From positions 61,699,633 through 61,763,632 of the forward strand of contig OX578280.1 of NCBI GenBank assembly GCA_951217055.1: a stretch of DNA of 64,000 nucleotides, read 5' to 3'. This stretch comes from Gerris lacustris. Lineage: Eukaryota > Arthropoda > Insecta > Hemiptera > Gerridae. Positions 1 through 11,590 of this stretch are shown here, piece after piece. Within the stretch, counting starts at the first letter, position 1, and each line of letters begins with the position of its first letter. The notes beneath the pieces are model-generated. The model was not told the origin of the DNA. It saw nothing but the letters and a program-made list of their open reading frames with translations, and ran no database searches. Position numbers and translations under genes: made by a program.

Positions 1-1290
1 AATCAGTAAGATTAAAATTTTTATGTATACCTACAAGTCTTCAAGAAATTTTATATATATACAACTATAAAAATGACAATGTAAAACTGCAATACCAGTA
101 ATACCTATTGTTAATACCAAGAACAGTAATTATATTTTTGTAAATGTGTAATTTTGAAATAAACTATGATTTTAGCTTGAGAATGGTCCAAGGAGGGATC
201 GAAATAACGCAAATATGAGGCGTTTAATTTCCTTAAAAGACCCAACTAATCAAGAATTTGTAATTACAAGGAACATTCTACTAATATATCGAAGTAATTT
301 TAGATTAGTAACCAAGCAAATGAGTTCCTTGAAATAAATTGTCCCTAAATTGCTTTTGTTCATAAACATTTCTTTTTTTTTTTATCAAGTATTTCTCCTC
401 AACGATACACTTGGCTATTTCTGTAGAATAGAGGAGTAGCTCCAAGACTTCCAATATCCGTTGACTCAAAATTATCCCATCCAATATCCTCAAGAGACTC
501 GCAGATGCAGCCTCTATGTATTTAGAGAAAGCACACTGTTTCTCTTATTTATTTGTTTTTGTGTAAATGAAACAAGCTTGTTTTTTTCAAAGATTTGTGG
601 GTCAAGGCTAGCGTGTTAGGACTGAGAACGGCCTACTCAAGTATTTAGCACTGCATTGCTTAAACTCGCACTACACCTTGCTAACTCTTTAAAACTGCAT
701 CAACGTGCAAAACAAATATATTATGTCTTCCTTCATAATTTTATTCTGGTAATTGTCTTTATTTTTATGAGAATTGTGTTTAATGTGTAATTTTTAATTA
801 AAGTATTGGGCTCTTTAAATGTTGTTGACCAATAATGTATGCATTACAGATATTTGATAGCTACCTTTTCTAATTCAAGTTTATTGAGATAAGTAAATTT
901 TATCTAAGTCAACTTATGTGTCTATTGTCAAACTACACTGATAAATTAGTAAAATTTACGAACCGGTTACTAAAAACCATTATTAAATTATCACTAAAAA
1001 AAATCTTGCTCTGACGTTTTTGAAGAGGCTCCATCTTATCTCCCCACCAGAGATTCTGCCCTGCATTTTAAAATAACTACTTTTCAGAGGGGAAAAATTT
1101 ATTGTTGTGAGAAATAAGAATTTAAAAGTGATAAAGTACAAAGCTTGGGTACCGCTGTCGCCACTTCTTATCTAAGAGCAACCAGCGTCCTCAGACAGCG
1201 GCGGTTCCTTTTATATCATTTTTTTATTTTATTTGTTTAAACACATAATATGTAGAATGTTTTCCCTTTTGGAACTTATCTCGGTTTCAT
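1..1290. other. AT-rich non-coding stretch
   Basis: No coding signal recognised on either strand. The only local structure I see is a GC-rich hairpin-like pair at about 1148-1207, where ACCGCTGTC faces GACAGCGG. If the minus-strand exon at 1502-1733 is real, TTTATT motifs near 1223-1300 (AATAAA on the minus strand) could mark its 3' end. Confidence 0.5.
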
Positions 1291-1501
1291 GCTTATATTT
1301 ATTTTTTTAACCAATCTATTATCATTTTTTTTAAGTCTGGGAATACCCTATGACCTTGGCATGCAAATGTAATTTTTTATGGTGCAAAATGTTGGGTAAA
1401 TACATTTCTTAGTGGAATTCAAATCTAGGTATGTACTGTCCACTTAAAAGATTGTCTTCCTTGGGACGAAGATAAATGGGGACAGGGGATGACCATGACC
1501 C

Positions 1502-1733
1502 CTAGCCATTTTCTTTATTGGCCTTCGACCCATTTAAGGCTGGAGTTTCGTCACTTTGGCGGGACTTAGGATAAGTGCTTTTTTTCTTGACTTTATCTAC
1601 AAATAAGTCTAGTTCTTGTCTACTAAAGTCATTTTTGCCGTTTATAATGACTCTAACCATAAAGAATTTATTAACCCTGCAATTGGTGGGTAAGCTCTGT
1701 ATTAACACAATATTTCCACTCGGAAGTTCTTCA
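1502..1733 (-). CDS. Candidate terminal coding exon, unknown protein
   Basis: Read on the minus strand, an open frame of about 77 codons ends at a TAG at 1502-1504. It is preceded at 1734-1735 by an AG acceptor, and a TTAAC branch-like motif lies about 20 bases further upstream. The peptide looks like ordinary protein rather than translated AT-rich noise. It starts near EELPSGNIVLIQSLPTNC, runs through a charged stretch (NGKNDFSRQELDLFVDKVKK) and ends in a hydrophilic tail (DETPALNGSKANKENG). The frame has no ATG at its start, which fits an internal acceptor better than an independent small gene. Minus-strand AATAAA-type motifs lie about 200-280 bases past the stop. I recognise no family. Upstream exons would lie to the right on the minus strand and were not found. 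Chance openness or a repeat-derived frame remain possible. Confidence 0.4.
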
Positions 1734-1739
1734 CTATCG

Positions 1740-2535
1740 AAATTTACCAGTTAAAATTGTTTATATTATCATTATCAATGACTTAAATAAGCTAATTCCT
1801 ACTTGAACAAAATTTGCGCTGTCGATAACAGACGAAGATATATTATTTTGGACTTAAATAACGTATAAAGAATAATCCTTTTGTCTAAAGAAAATTTAGA
1901 TTCGGTCCGTAGACTTTAGAAATGAAATATTTTTTTAAACACATCTATCGTCTCCCAAGGAATTATTGTATGCCACTAAAACTATTATTAAAAATATTTC
2001 TAATAATAACCCCAATATCTCCCTCGTTCTTTAAAAACATCCCATGAATTTTATTTCGTCACTTAAAAGCCATTTTAATGAATTGTTTGTTTCAAAATGT
2101 CGAGCAGTTATTTTGGTCTAATCGTGGATGAAAAACGTCAGACTTGTTATTTTTTTGAAAAATTTCTGTCGCAAGTTTTTTATTTAACAAAAATCAGTGT
2201 TAGACTATTGTCGTATCCATTCAAAGCAAAAATGACAGATTTTTCAATTTGGTTTGATGTAGTTTATACTGATTCAAGGTAATTATTAGTTATTTCAATT
2301 TTTTAAAAGTTTGAAGGGAAACATTTGACTTAGTGTTCAAGTCTTTGCTACTACTTACTAAAAGAAAAAAATAAGTTATTTTAAGTTATTGCTTAAATCT
2401 TTTTCATTTTTTTTACTCTTTTGTTTGAATCGTGATTTTTTTTTCCCCCTTCCAACGTATCTTTTATTTTATATTATATTTTTAAAAGGGAGTAAAGTAT
2501 TTTTTTTTCTTTTTCGTGTTTGATGAGTGTGACTG
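1740..2535. other. AT-rich non-coding stretch
   Basis: Long A/T runs and no recognised repeat or gene. A short plus-strand frame from 2097 ends next to a donor-like CAAG|GTAATT at about 2279, but its composition is that of the background and I do not call it. Confidence 0.4.
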
Positions 2536-2539
2536 TGTG

Positions 2540-2850
2540 GCGGGAGAGCGGCTGCTAAGCGAGAAGAGAGAAGCATCTGAAAGGTTTCTCCGTTCTCCTT
2601 GACCGAGGGGCAAGCTGTACTCCGGTGCCAGTCTGTTCCCCACTCTGGAAGTTCTCTTTCATGTGTTGCCGCGGCCCAGGCTAGATTAGCACCGCTTCTC
2701 TCTCAAGTCTCCTTGGTCTAGAGATAATCAGCCCGCTCTCAGTCCTGTCGCCTCTTTCCCCCGTGCCTTCAAGTCTTCAAGTCTCTCCTGGCTACAATGG
2801 CCGACCCCTCCTTGTCTACCTGGTCTTAAGACTTGGTCCGATATAGCATA
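2540..2850. other. GC-rich patch, possible promoter or untranslated exon
   Basis: GC content rises sharply over about 300 bases, with CpGs and pyrimidine-rich runs of CTCTC and CCTTGG type. An ATG in a good context at about 2797 (ACAATGG) opens only about ten codons. No splice or protein evidence supports a product. It is the first of several similar patches in the left 16 kb. Confidence 0.3.
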
Positions 2851-3716
2851 CCACCGTCTTACTAAGGCCCTATTCTTGCAGCACTTCTTCACTTTAATAT
2901 ATTACATCCCTTTTTTCCTGTCGTCGACCGGGATTCATCCCCCCCCCCCCCTTTTCATTCTGTTTCTGCTTATCTGCTGAGGTTTATCACCGGTGAACAC
3001 CATCCCCCTTTTTTTATGTTTTAAAAACACACCTAAATGTTTAAATAGAATATAAAAGACATGCTTGGGATCAGTCCAAAATAAACAAATGAATGTAACA
3101 GAAGCACTTTCCTATAGTTATTTTACACCCGAAAAGGTGTTTTTTATGGGATAACTGTCCTCTAAACTCTTAATTCCCTTATTCAACGAAAAAAAAATCA
3201 TTGATCTGAGGGAATAATACAGCTTGCATTACGTATATTTATATTAACAACACGTAGTGAAGAGCTGATAGCTTAATCCTTTTATATATCTATCTATAAA
3301 TCAAATTTGACATAAAAAAAAAACCACCATAATCAATGAAAAAAAACAACAGCTTTGGATATAAAAACACACGACTTTCTCTAATTATGATAAAAACTTC
3401 AATGGCTATTAAATCGTATTATTATTCGTATTTCGTAGGTTATCATAATTTCAATGATGATTGTTGGTCAATTTTACTCTCGTGAGTTTTCTTTAAGCCC
3501 AAAGGAATCAACTCTTCATTTAAAGCTTTATTAATACCTTAGTTAAGCTAACAATAAAGCATAATAATTTAACTTAATCACACTTAAGTTAAGTTTAACT
3601 TAAGTGTAATTAAAGTGAAGGAAAAGAATTGCAAGAGCACATTTAAAATTTGCAGTAGGGAGAGGAGACAGTTTAGGATAGTACTGGGAAATTACAGATT
3701 AAAAAATAAATTAATT

Positions 3717-3951
3717 GGTACTTCTTTAGATTGTTACTCCCCTATGATTTTTTTTTTTGTAAATGACTTTGACTAAACAACTATTAAGACAAAGGGATGT
3801 TTAGTCCAACGTACTTTGGGACAAAGGAATATCACATTTCTGTTTATATAAGGGGAGTAACAGTCAAAAGAAGAACATTCCGTACACATTCTTTAGACTG
3901 TTACTCCCCTTTGTTTTATTTATAAGAGGAGTAACTATCTAAAGAAGTGCC
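3717..3951. mobile_element. Short TIR element (GGTACTTCTTTAG family), copy 1
   Basis: Inverted ends GGTACTTCTTTAGATTGTTA and its complement ending AAAGAAGTGCC bound a 235-bp unit. A second inverted pair of the same sequence (AGGGGAGTAAC and GTTACTCCCC) lies inside, so the unit can fold into two hairpins. The flanking octamers AATTAATT and AATTAATA match at 7 of 8 positions. The second copy at 39289-39526 also has near-identical flanking octamers, which suggests an 8-bp target duplication of hAT type. There is no coding capacity. Confidence 0.75.
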
Positions 3952-4379
3952 AATTAATAATTATATTTTTAACTTTTGCAAAGAAATTATGATAAGTGCT
4001 GAAGTTGTGTATAAGCCTGTCTAATATTTATACAATATACGAATTATTATTTATTTTTATTAGCCGATTTTTAACTTTTAAATGAACTAAAGTGTCAATA
4101 GCCCTATTAAGTTTGAAAAACTAAATAATATTCAATTAATTATTTATTTGTATTTTTTTTTTAATTAGGAGAAGAATGTTTCTTCATGAGATTGCTGTTT
4201 ATATATTAAAATATTTATCAGTTTAATCGTATATTATTTAATTAATATGTTAAATTAATAAGGTAATTGAAAATAATATTTTTACACGGAGAGTTCAAAG
4301 TGTATCCTAATAGCATATATGATAGTAATAATTCATGTTGCCTTTGTCAGATTTGATATGGGTATTACGATGTTAAGAT

Positions 4380-4620
4380 ATCCGCTGCCTCTTGTCACTT
4401 CTGCACTTGTGTTGCCCGATCATTAAGGGACCCGGGCGCCGGATTCTTTATTCTTTGCCGACACCGGTGATGGTTTGATATCCTTGTTCTATTAACGTTA
4501 TCGCGATGTCTCTTTTTTTCCACCTAATCTCTCCCTTGTCTGTTTTGTCGGCATCTTCAAACGAAACCTCGGCCATATCATTATCATGGTTCGTCGATTT
4601 TCAAGTGTGATTACCATTTC
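4380..4620. other. GC-richer patch of unknown role
   Basis: About 240 bases with CpGs (GGGCGCCGG, CGACACCGG, TATCGCGATG) stand out from AT-rich flanks. No open frame or splice structure is convincing. Confidence 0.25.
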
Positions 4621-4924
4621 CTATCTTGTCAGTTAGTTTTATATATATATATAATATAATGTAATATATGTATATATTATGTATGAATATATTTGTATTA
4701 TGAGAACATTTATTTGATTAAAGGTAGTTAAGAGGTAAAAATATATTTACATACACACACATACATGTATATATTTGATTACGTGGTAAATAAGGGTGTC
4801 AATATTATTACTACCAATATTTATTGAGCTTTTCATGTACAAAAAAAATCGAAGTTTGATATTATAAAATTCAAAGAGTATAATTTAAAAATTGTTAAAA
4901 GTGTAAAGAATAAAAAACACTTTA

Positions 4925-5494
4925 AGCGATGCTTAATACCAACCGGTTTTGGCTACGAAGCAATATACAAACCTGTTTTGACTAAAAAGCAATGCTTAAT
5001 ACAAACCGGGTTTGACAAATAAGATTGCTTAATACAAACCTGGTTTGACTAATAAAGCAATGCTTAATACAAACCGGGTTTGACTAATAAGATTGCTTAA
5101 TACAAACCGGGTTTGACTAATAAAGCAATGCTTAATACAAACCGGGTTTGACTAATAAGCAATGCTTAATACAAACCTGGTTTGACTAATAAGCAATGCT
5201 TAATACAAACCGGGTTTGACTAATAAGCAATGCTTAATACAAACCGGGTTTGACTAATAAGCAATGCTTAATTCAAACCGGTATTTGATTACAAAGCAAT
5301 GCTTTATACAACCCGTTTTGACTACAAAGCAATGCTTAATACAACCCGTTTTGACTATAAAGTAATGCTTAATACAAACCAGATTTGATTACAAAGCAAT
5401 GCTTAATACAACCCTGTCTTGAATTACAAAGCAATGCTTAACCCAACCCGTCTTGACTACAAATAAATGCTTAATACAAACCGGGTTTGATTAC
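4925..5494. repeat. 34-bp satellite-like tandem array
   Basis: About 17 diverged copies of a 33-36 bp unit run head to tail. The core is GCTTAATACAAACCGGGTTT followed by GACTAATAAGCAAT. Each unit holds the short palindrome CAAACC-G-GGTTTG. The centre of the array is the most uniform and both ends are degraded, as expected from unequal exchange. No inverted-repeat borders are seen, unlike the arrays at 34.5 and 41.8 kb. Confidence 0.9.
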
Positions 5495-5499
5495 TTTGG

Positions 5500-6990
5500 T
5501 AGTCATTATTAGTTTACTGAAGCACAACTAGAACTGAATCAAACAACTAAGTAATCTTCTAAAATATAAAATAATCTGTGATAACCATTCGATTTCTAGG
5601 AATTTCATTTATTGCTCTAAAAATTGCTTATTTTTAAGTTTTCCTTTACTGCACATATTGGTTTTCAGAGGTTTTTACTTGATGAATTAAAAAGAAATTG
5701 ACCGAACAATAACTCTGTTAGAGTTAGAATTAACATTTATTGGCTATGACGATTTAAAAATGTATAAATTGACTATATAAAACTTGATACCAATAATGGA
5801 ACATCGTCAAGAATTTAGATTGATTTGTTGCTCCAGTGGAAAGTGACAGCTTAGGCAATTAGTTGGTTTTTTTGTCAGCGTTCATTGATAAATAAGCTAT
5901 TTGATGAAACCTGAATGAGCACCGTATGAACACACATCGTATGAATGAACACTGAAACGTATTCCACATTGATTAGGGACATGTTTATATTGATGATGAA
6001 CTCATAATATTTGGTCTTTAGACTATATTCAGGATGATAAACTACCACAAATAATCAATTATTATTATATGATTCTTGATTATCCTAAACTGATAAAAGT
6101 TTTAATTGATCTATAGGATAGTAATTTATAAAATAACGAAGGCTAGGTGCATACGAAAGGTATAATAAATAAGCAGTATGTTCTCTTTTAATTTCTATTG
6201 ATCGCGTGGAGGTCGATGTTTATTTAAAGCTGAAAAACAGATTTCTGTTACGTATTTAATTTACTCGCGAGGGTCTTTCTTAAGATTTATTAGGTAGAGT
6301 TTAATGAGCTGTAACTCGGAAACTCTTTAATTACCTTACCTGTTTCAGTAAACAACTACAATAGTTATTTTTTCCAACGACCATTATACATTTTCTTTTT
6401 ATTACTTACATTTTGAAATATAACTTTTGTTTAGTGCAATACGAGTTCGTTTTATTTGTGTTTTTGGTGGTTGTTTTACTGATTGCTGTTGGTTTATTGT
6501 ACGGTCTAGAAACATACATTTTTGTAGTCTTTTTATACTTCTTAAAAGCTTTGTGTAATATTTATTATATAAGTAATTAATTGATTAGTTTCAACAGTGG
6601 TGACGAATCTGAAAAAAATCTATGAATGCAAGTAATAATTTAAAAATATCTAAATATAGCCTTACTTAATTGTTTTTAACTTTGTTAATAGTGTCTAAAA
6701 ATAGCCTGTCGCCTACTACATAAATCTAATTAATTTTGATCAACATTTCTGTGTTATCGTTCTAATGCTAGATGAAAAGAAAAATATGTTCCTCCCAGGT
6801 CGTTATACGCTTATATATATAGTGGACCATTGTGAGGTGTTTTTGTTTTGACCCATGGCCACTTGAAGAGTGCCATTTCAAAGACAATGAAGTGAAATAC
6901 TACTTGTTAAAGAGCTGTAACACACTGGCCTCATTGTACTCAAAGTGACAAGTGACCTCTCATTTTGTGTTTTCCCATTGTTTTGTTTAA
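5500..6990. other. Non-coding stretch, nothing recognised
   Basis: AT-rich sequence without a reading frame of note, tandem structure or an element end that I can identify. Confidence 0.5.
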
Positions 6991-6999
6991 AACTAAAAT

Positions 7000-7830
7000 T
7001 TCGAGGTCATACAGGGGAGTGCGCCTTTTTGACGGTAACCTTTAAACTAAGTTATTTTGCAGCCGTCCGCCTTTTACCTAGTACTGCGAATTCTTGAGGA
7101 CGGCAACCTCTTTTTACCCGGTTATTAAGGGGGAAAACACAAGGCAGTCAGTTTCTAGTCCAAGACAGTCTTTAGTCTCGGTTTTCCTCGACGGGAACGG
7201 AACAATACGTTGGGTACGGTATAATGAGCTTCGGCATCCAGGTTCCAGGTGCAAGAGCTCAGACTAAGACGCGGGGGTTGAATATCTGCCGCTCCCTCGA
7301 GACAGAGAGAGGGGGATGAGACCCTAATTGTCTTGAAAAGCTTCCCTTTTAGTCCGGGCCGGTGTCAGGTAATATGTGAGAGGTAAGATAAAAAGGGCGG
7401 CCGTAGCCTTGTCCGGTCTTCAGACCCTAAAGCCCGAGCATGTCCCAGGTATATTGTAGTCGGAGTCCGTGCAGTTCTCCGGCCCTTAGTACAGAAAAGG
7501 CTGTGTCCCATAACATGTTCCTTTTCTGTGTAGGTTCCCTTCTGTTCGTACATCATGTACGGAACAAAAAGGCCTCTTCATTCACTCTCCGTGTCCTTTC
7601 TCTTCTACGCCTCTCCGACCCTTTTCTTGTCCACCGCTCCCTTACCATTCGTTCCGTTACTTCTCGGCCCCCTTTCGAGTGTAGTAGTGGAAGGTCATCG
7701 GCATCCTTCTGAAGATTGGCGAACAAGAGGCGGAATTATTCTCCGTAGTCTACCAGAACGTATTCTTGTGTCGGATAAAGTTACGCAATCCGATCCTGTT
7801 GGGGAAATAACAAAAAGTAATCATTAAGCC
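7000..7830. other. Broad CpG-containing GC-rich island
   Basis: The largest GC-rich block in the window, with many CpGs. It contains donor-like sites (CAG|GTAATATG near 7367, CCCAG|GTATATT near 7449) and an acceptor-like TGTGTAG near 7531. Overlapping frames of 60-90 codons are open on both strands, but none looks like a known protein and they overlap one another. Promoter or untranslated first exon is the simplest reading; a decayed GC-rich repeat is the alternative. Confidence 0.35.
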
Positions 7831-7834
7831 CCGT

Positions 7835-9640
7835 ATTTAAGATTCGTTAAAGGCCTTGGGATTTGACAACTTTCAATACTTCTTTTAACTTGCCGTGTAC
7901 ATTTGTTTAATATAAGTATAGACTAAGGTCTTTTCCATATTGAGTACACTGGTTCTACTAAGGTCACTTAGTGGCAATATTCAGCTGAATGTGGTTAGCA
8001 TTAAGTAGGTTGGCCCATTATTACCCCTATATTATAATTTCCCTAGGTATAGTATCCACACTCTAAAATTAAGATTAACTCAATCGCTAGTTTGAGAATC
8101 TCAAAACTCTTGAGGTTCGCAGATTGAAAAATTTAAACTTTCAACTCTTTTGTAGAAAGTGAGAGACTTGTTGGTTGGGGTAGGTAAGTAAGAGACTTTA
8201 CATTATTTTCAGTATAAAACTATTGGTTCGACTTCCTCATAAATTATTTTTTTATTTTTTTTAGCATTTTATCGGCAGTAATGTACTAAAGCAACTATGT
8301 AACTTTTCTTCAAACTAGATAATATCTTATACGTTTTAATTAACAGCAGTTTTAGGTCAATTTCAAACGACTCTACCTCTAACAGTCTATTAAAGTGACC
8401 ATTAGCAAGGACAAGGAATTATGTCTTACCTCTCTAAGAAATTTGGAGAATTGTATGTTGAGAATAAGGTTTCTAGAGCTCTTAAACACATATTCTAAGT
8501 AGGCATTGTAATTTGTATTTATTTGACTTATACTTTTCTATTTTATTATTCTATAAACCTAGGAATATTGAACGTATTTAAATTAACTATACATTTACAT
8601 AATGTATCTGAGGCAAATAATATTATGATAAAAGAAAAAATTAAAAAATCTTGACAATTTAAACTTTTACGTACTAAATATTATGATTACTATTTTTTTC
8701 CATGTAAAACATTTGTGTTGAGGAGTTGTCCGTTGTTAATTTTTGTTGTGTGTAGTAAAGTTATGTAAGGAAGAGGGAGTAGAATTTCGGCATCGACTGT
8801 AGCCCCGAGGATTGGGAGCAGAATTGAAGAGATGGTTGTTAGATAGGGGGGTCCGAGTCACGCCTCTGAGAAATCCCACTCTCTCTAACTCACCTCGCCT
8901 CTATCGCCTCTGGTTATTATTTATCGCTTATTTAGGCTCTTCGGACTCCGGTTCTACCCCGCCGAGGCTCGCACCCTGAAAAATAACCCTACCCTAGAAT
9001 TTAAGGGGGCCTACCGCCTATAATTACACCCGACCTTCAGTGTGTTTACCGATTAAAATATTCCTAACCATGTCGTATAAACTTAAAAGAAAAAAAAAAT
9101 AATTCTGTTGCTTCTAATCATGTTTAGTTATTAATCACTGTTTTGTGTTCTCATGTGAATATTTTATCTTAGTTTTTGTATCCTTTTTTTTATCTTTTGG
9201 TACTTATCTATATACTGAACTTTGTTTAGGTATGTACGCAATTTCTATACTGAGAGAAATATGCAAGTAAGAGTGTATAGTATATTTTGTGCCACTATCT
9301 GTCCAATAAGAATCCGGATTCTAGATTAAAAAAATCTGAGTAGAAGAATGCTTACATACATTTTTTTACAAAATATTTAAGCAATATATTTTATATTTAA
9401 ACATTGTAAAAAGTTATAAAAAAATTGTTTGTTGTATTGCAAAATTAAAACCCAGGTATAAGACTAACAGTACAGCTAAAGACATTAAAGCTTTTTTTAA
9501 ATTAGCGGACGCTTTTAAACTGTCAAGATTTATCATATAAACCGAACCTAGTTCGCCTATGTGAAGGTTTAACCTGCTAAGTTTGTGACGAACTTGGAAT
9601 TCTATCAGGTTAGAACTTGGTTCGCCATTTGTATTGAGGG
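7835..9640. other. AT-rich stretch with a GC-richer patch
   Basis: Mostly AT-rich with no gene signal. A GC-richer patch at about 8760-9020 contains CCCCGAGG, CGCCTCTATCGCC and CCCGCCGAGG but no convincing frame. It resembles the other GC patches of the left 16 kb. Confidence 0.35.
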
Positions 9641-9645
9641 CTTAA

Positions 9646-9997
9646 GGCTCTACCGCCCTTTGAGGTTAGGAAAAACAGTAAAATTTAAATTATACTGGTT
9701 CTAAGCAAGATATCAAAAATCTAATCACAGGCTTCATTCCTAATTTTAATTCTGCACAATTTGAGTCCTATTTCAACTTCCTATGATAAATAGTACAGAC
9801 GCCATTTCAATACAACGATAAAACTGGTTGTATTGAAATGGCGCCTGTACTATTTATCATAGGAAGTTGAAATAGGGCTTAAATTGTGCAGAATTAAAAT
9901 TAGGAATGAAGCCTGTGATGAGATTTTTGATAACTTGCTTAGAACCAATACAATTTTCAATTTAATGATTTTTCTAACCTCAAAGAGCGGTAGAGCC
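9646..9997. mobile_element. Near-perfect palindromic MITE with TTAA duplication
   Basis: Two inverted arms of about 170 bases (9646-9815 and 9828-9997) are separated by a loop of about 12 bases. The outer ends are GGCTCTACCGC and GCGGTAGAGCC. Both are flanked by TTAA (9642-9645 and 9998-10001), the target duplication of piggyBac- and Kolobok-type transposases. The arms differ only at scattered positions. RNA across the unit in either direction would form a hairpin of about 170 base pairs. No coding region is present. Confidence 0.9.
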
Positions 9998-10005
9998 TTA
10001 ACGCG

Positions 10006-10060
10006 CAGTGGCGTAAGTAGAAAACATATTTTCTGTGGGGGGGGGGGGGGGGTGGATGAT
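10006..10060. mobile_element. Solo hAT-like end (CAGTGGCGTAAG)
   Basis: CAGTGGCGTAAGTAG matches the terminal CAGTGGCGTAGCTA of the intact hAT MITE at 50714-50890. A run of 16 G follows at 10037-10052. No partner end is visible, so this is probably a truncated copy. Confidence 0.4.
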
Positions 10061-10175
10061 GTATGCTGATTAAACATCCAGTGGACGAGAACAGAGCGTT
10101 TTTTACAATAGAGTCCCTTATTTATTTCCAAATATGTTAGCCAATTAAATTCATTTTGCGAATATTTTGTCCAAA

Positions 10176-10382
10176 ATGAGGAATTTATTCAAAGATAATT
10201 TCCCTAATACAAATTATTATGGTCAGAATTTGGAAATTTACTTGATTCTTCCCAATGGCAATACTGATGATGGTGAGTCAGATGAAGATGAAATTGTAAT
10301 GCGACTAGGCCGTTTTGTTCCCGAATCATCCACAACAATCATTTTGTCGTCTTTCATTTACTTGCAGAGAGCAAGTCAGTGA
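10176..10382 (+). pseudogene. Possible piggyBac-like transposase N-terminal fragment
   Basis: A 68-codon plus-strand frame starts at an ATG in context CCAAAATGA. Its middle, roughly residues 22-42, reads LEIYLILPNGNTDDGESDED. A short hydrophobic strand with prolines followed by a D/E-rich cluster is typical of the start of PGBD/DDE_Tnp_1_7 proteins. Nothing downstream resembles the catalytic part: the frame stops at 10380 and the palindromic tRNA-like repeat begins about 80 bases later. It may be a decayed fragment or a short exon of a domesticated gene. The family assignment rests only on the acidic segment, so it is weak. Confidence 0.35.
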
Positions 10383-10460
10383 CATTATTTTTTGCTAATC
10401 TTAATTTAAGTTAAATTTAAATTCAATTTTTAAGTTTTTGGTAGTTTTCATACTACGGAA

Positions 10461-10670
10461 AGTTAAATTTCAATTTAAATCAAATTATAATTATTATTAA
10501 CTACGGGAAACAGTCAGTGAAAAATACACTCCTGTACCGGGATTTGAACCACGGGCCTCTATATTTCCAGTATATAGAGGCCCGTGGTTCAAATCCCGGC
10601 ACAGGAGTGTATTTTTCACTGTCTGTTTCCCGTAGTTAATAATAATTATAATTTGATTTAAGTTAAATTT
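10461..10670. repeat. Inverted duplication of a tRNA-related SINE-like unit
   Basis: Two arms of about 95 bases meet head to head around 10567-10577. Each arm carries a T-arm/B-box-like GGTTCAAATCCCGG with an adjacent ACAGGAGTGTATTTTTC tail, then AT-rich sequence ending in a CCCGTAGTTAATAATAATTA-type segment. A single-orientation relative lies at 37690-37830. Transcription across the unit would give a stable hairpin. No complete tRNA cloverleaf is present. Confidence 0.75.
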
Positions 10671-10699
10671 AATTTTAAGTTAAATAATTTCACGAAACC

Positions 10700-11590
10700 C
10701 AACAAATATAGACTGGTACATTTAAATTAAACATAATGTATTATAATTTACTTTTTTCTATACACTTATCTGACTAGTGATTTGTAAGCGTAAGACAGTA
10801 AGGTCGTGATGAGAGAACTGAAAACTTATTAGAAATACTGATGTATCTGGTTTTAAAATAGTGAGATGATGGCGACTGATAAAGCTTCCAAGCAGGTATA
10901 TTACTCAAAATTATTAACACTTCTATTTCTTATTAAACTAAAATCTAAGGCAAAGAAAAAATTAATGTGATAAAAAGATGATTTTGATGGCCCACTAATT
11001 TAACTTGTTGAAAATAACTTGTTCATATTATGTATCACTTTTTCAATTACACATTTCTCTATTTCCATAAAGTATTTCTATCGTACGTAATGCAAAATGG
11101 TAACCTATTCAACTACATGTCCAATAAAAAAAAAAAAAAACAAAAAAAAAACAGAATACAATTATATTAATAAAAATTGTTATTTCTTAAAACTTTTTTG
11201 TAAAGGTCTCGCATTATTAAGTGTGAGTCCAGTCCTTTAGAATGCATCCTTATAAAATCATTTATTATGGGTTTTGAATTAATTTTCTTGATTAATATAT
11301 TTTGTAAGGTAGTAGTTGTAATCCATTTGTCTTAATATGTATGACATGCAGTAGCTTCAGTAGTATCAATCTATTAACTTGGATCTTGATTAATATTACC
11401 CATTTGTTTAGTAGTGGATACATGTTCTGATTGATTTTGAACTAGGTTTTTTTTATGGAAATATTACAGGGTTTTATGGATTAATGTTGAGAATAAAGGT
11501 TGAAGTTTTTTTTGAGAAACACCACGTTATTATGGGTTGTTTTTTTTTACTATTTTACTTTGTTGAAGGAAGTTTTTCGGTTAAAGTTTT
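10700..11590. other. AT-rich non-coding stretch
   Basis: Poly-A tracts at about 11127-11150; otherwise no recognised feature. Confidence 0.5.

Noticed and set aside
2097..2282. 61-codon plus-strand frame ending beside a GTAATT donor-like site
   Set aside because: AT-driven composition, no upstream promoter-like patch directly linked, and no family resemblance; chance is more likely.
7365..7827. Three overlapping 63-90 codon frames in the GC-rich island
   Set aside because: They contradict each other on strand and frame, and peptides are low-complexity Ser/Pro/Leu mixtures typical of GC-rich non-coding DNA.
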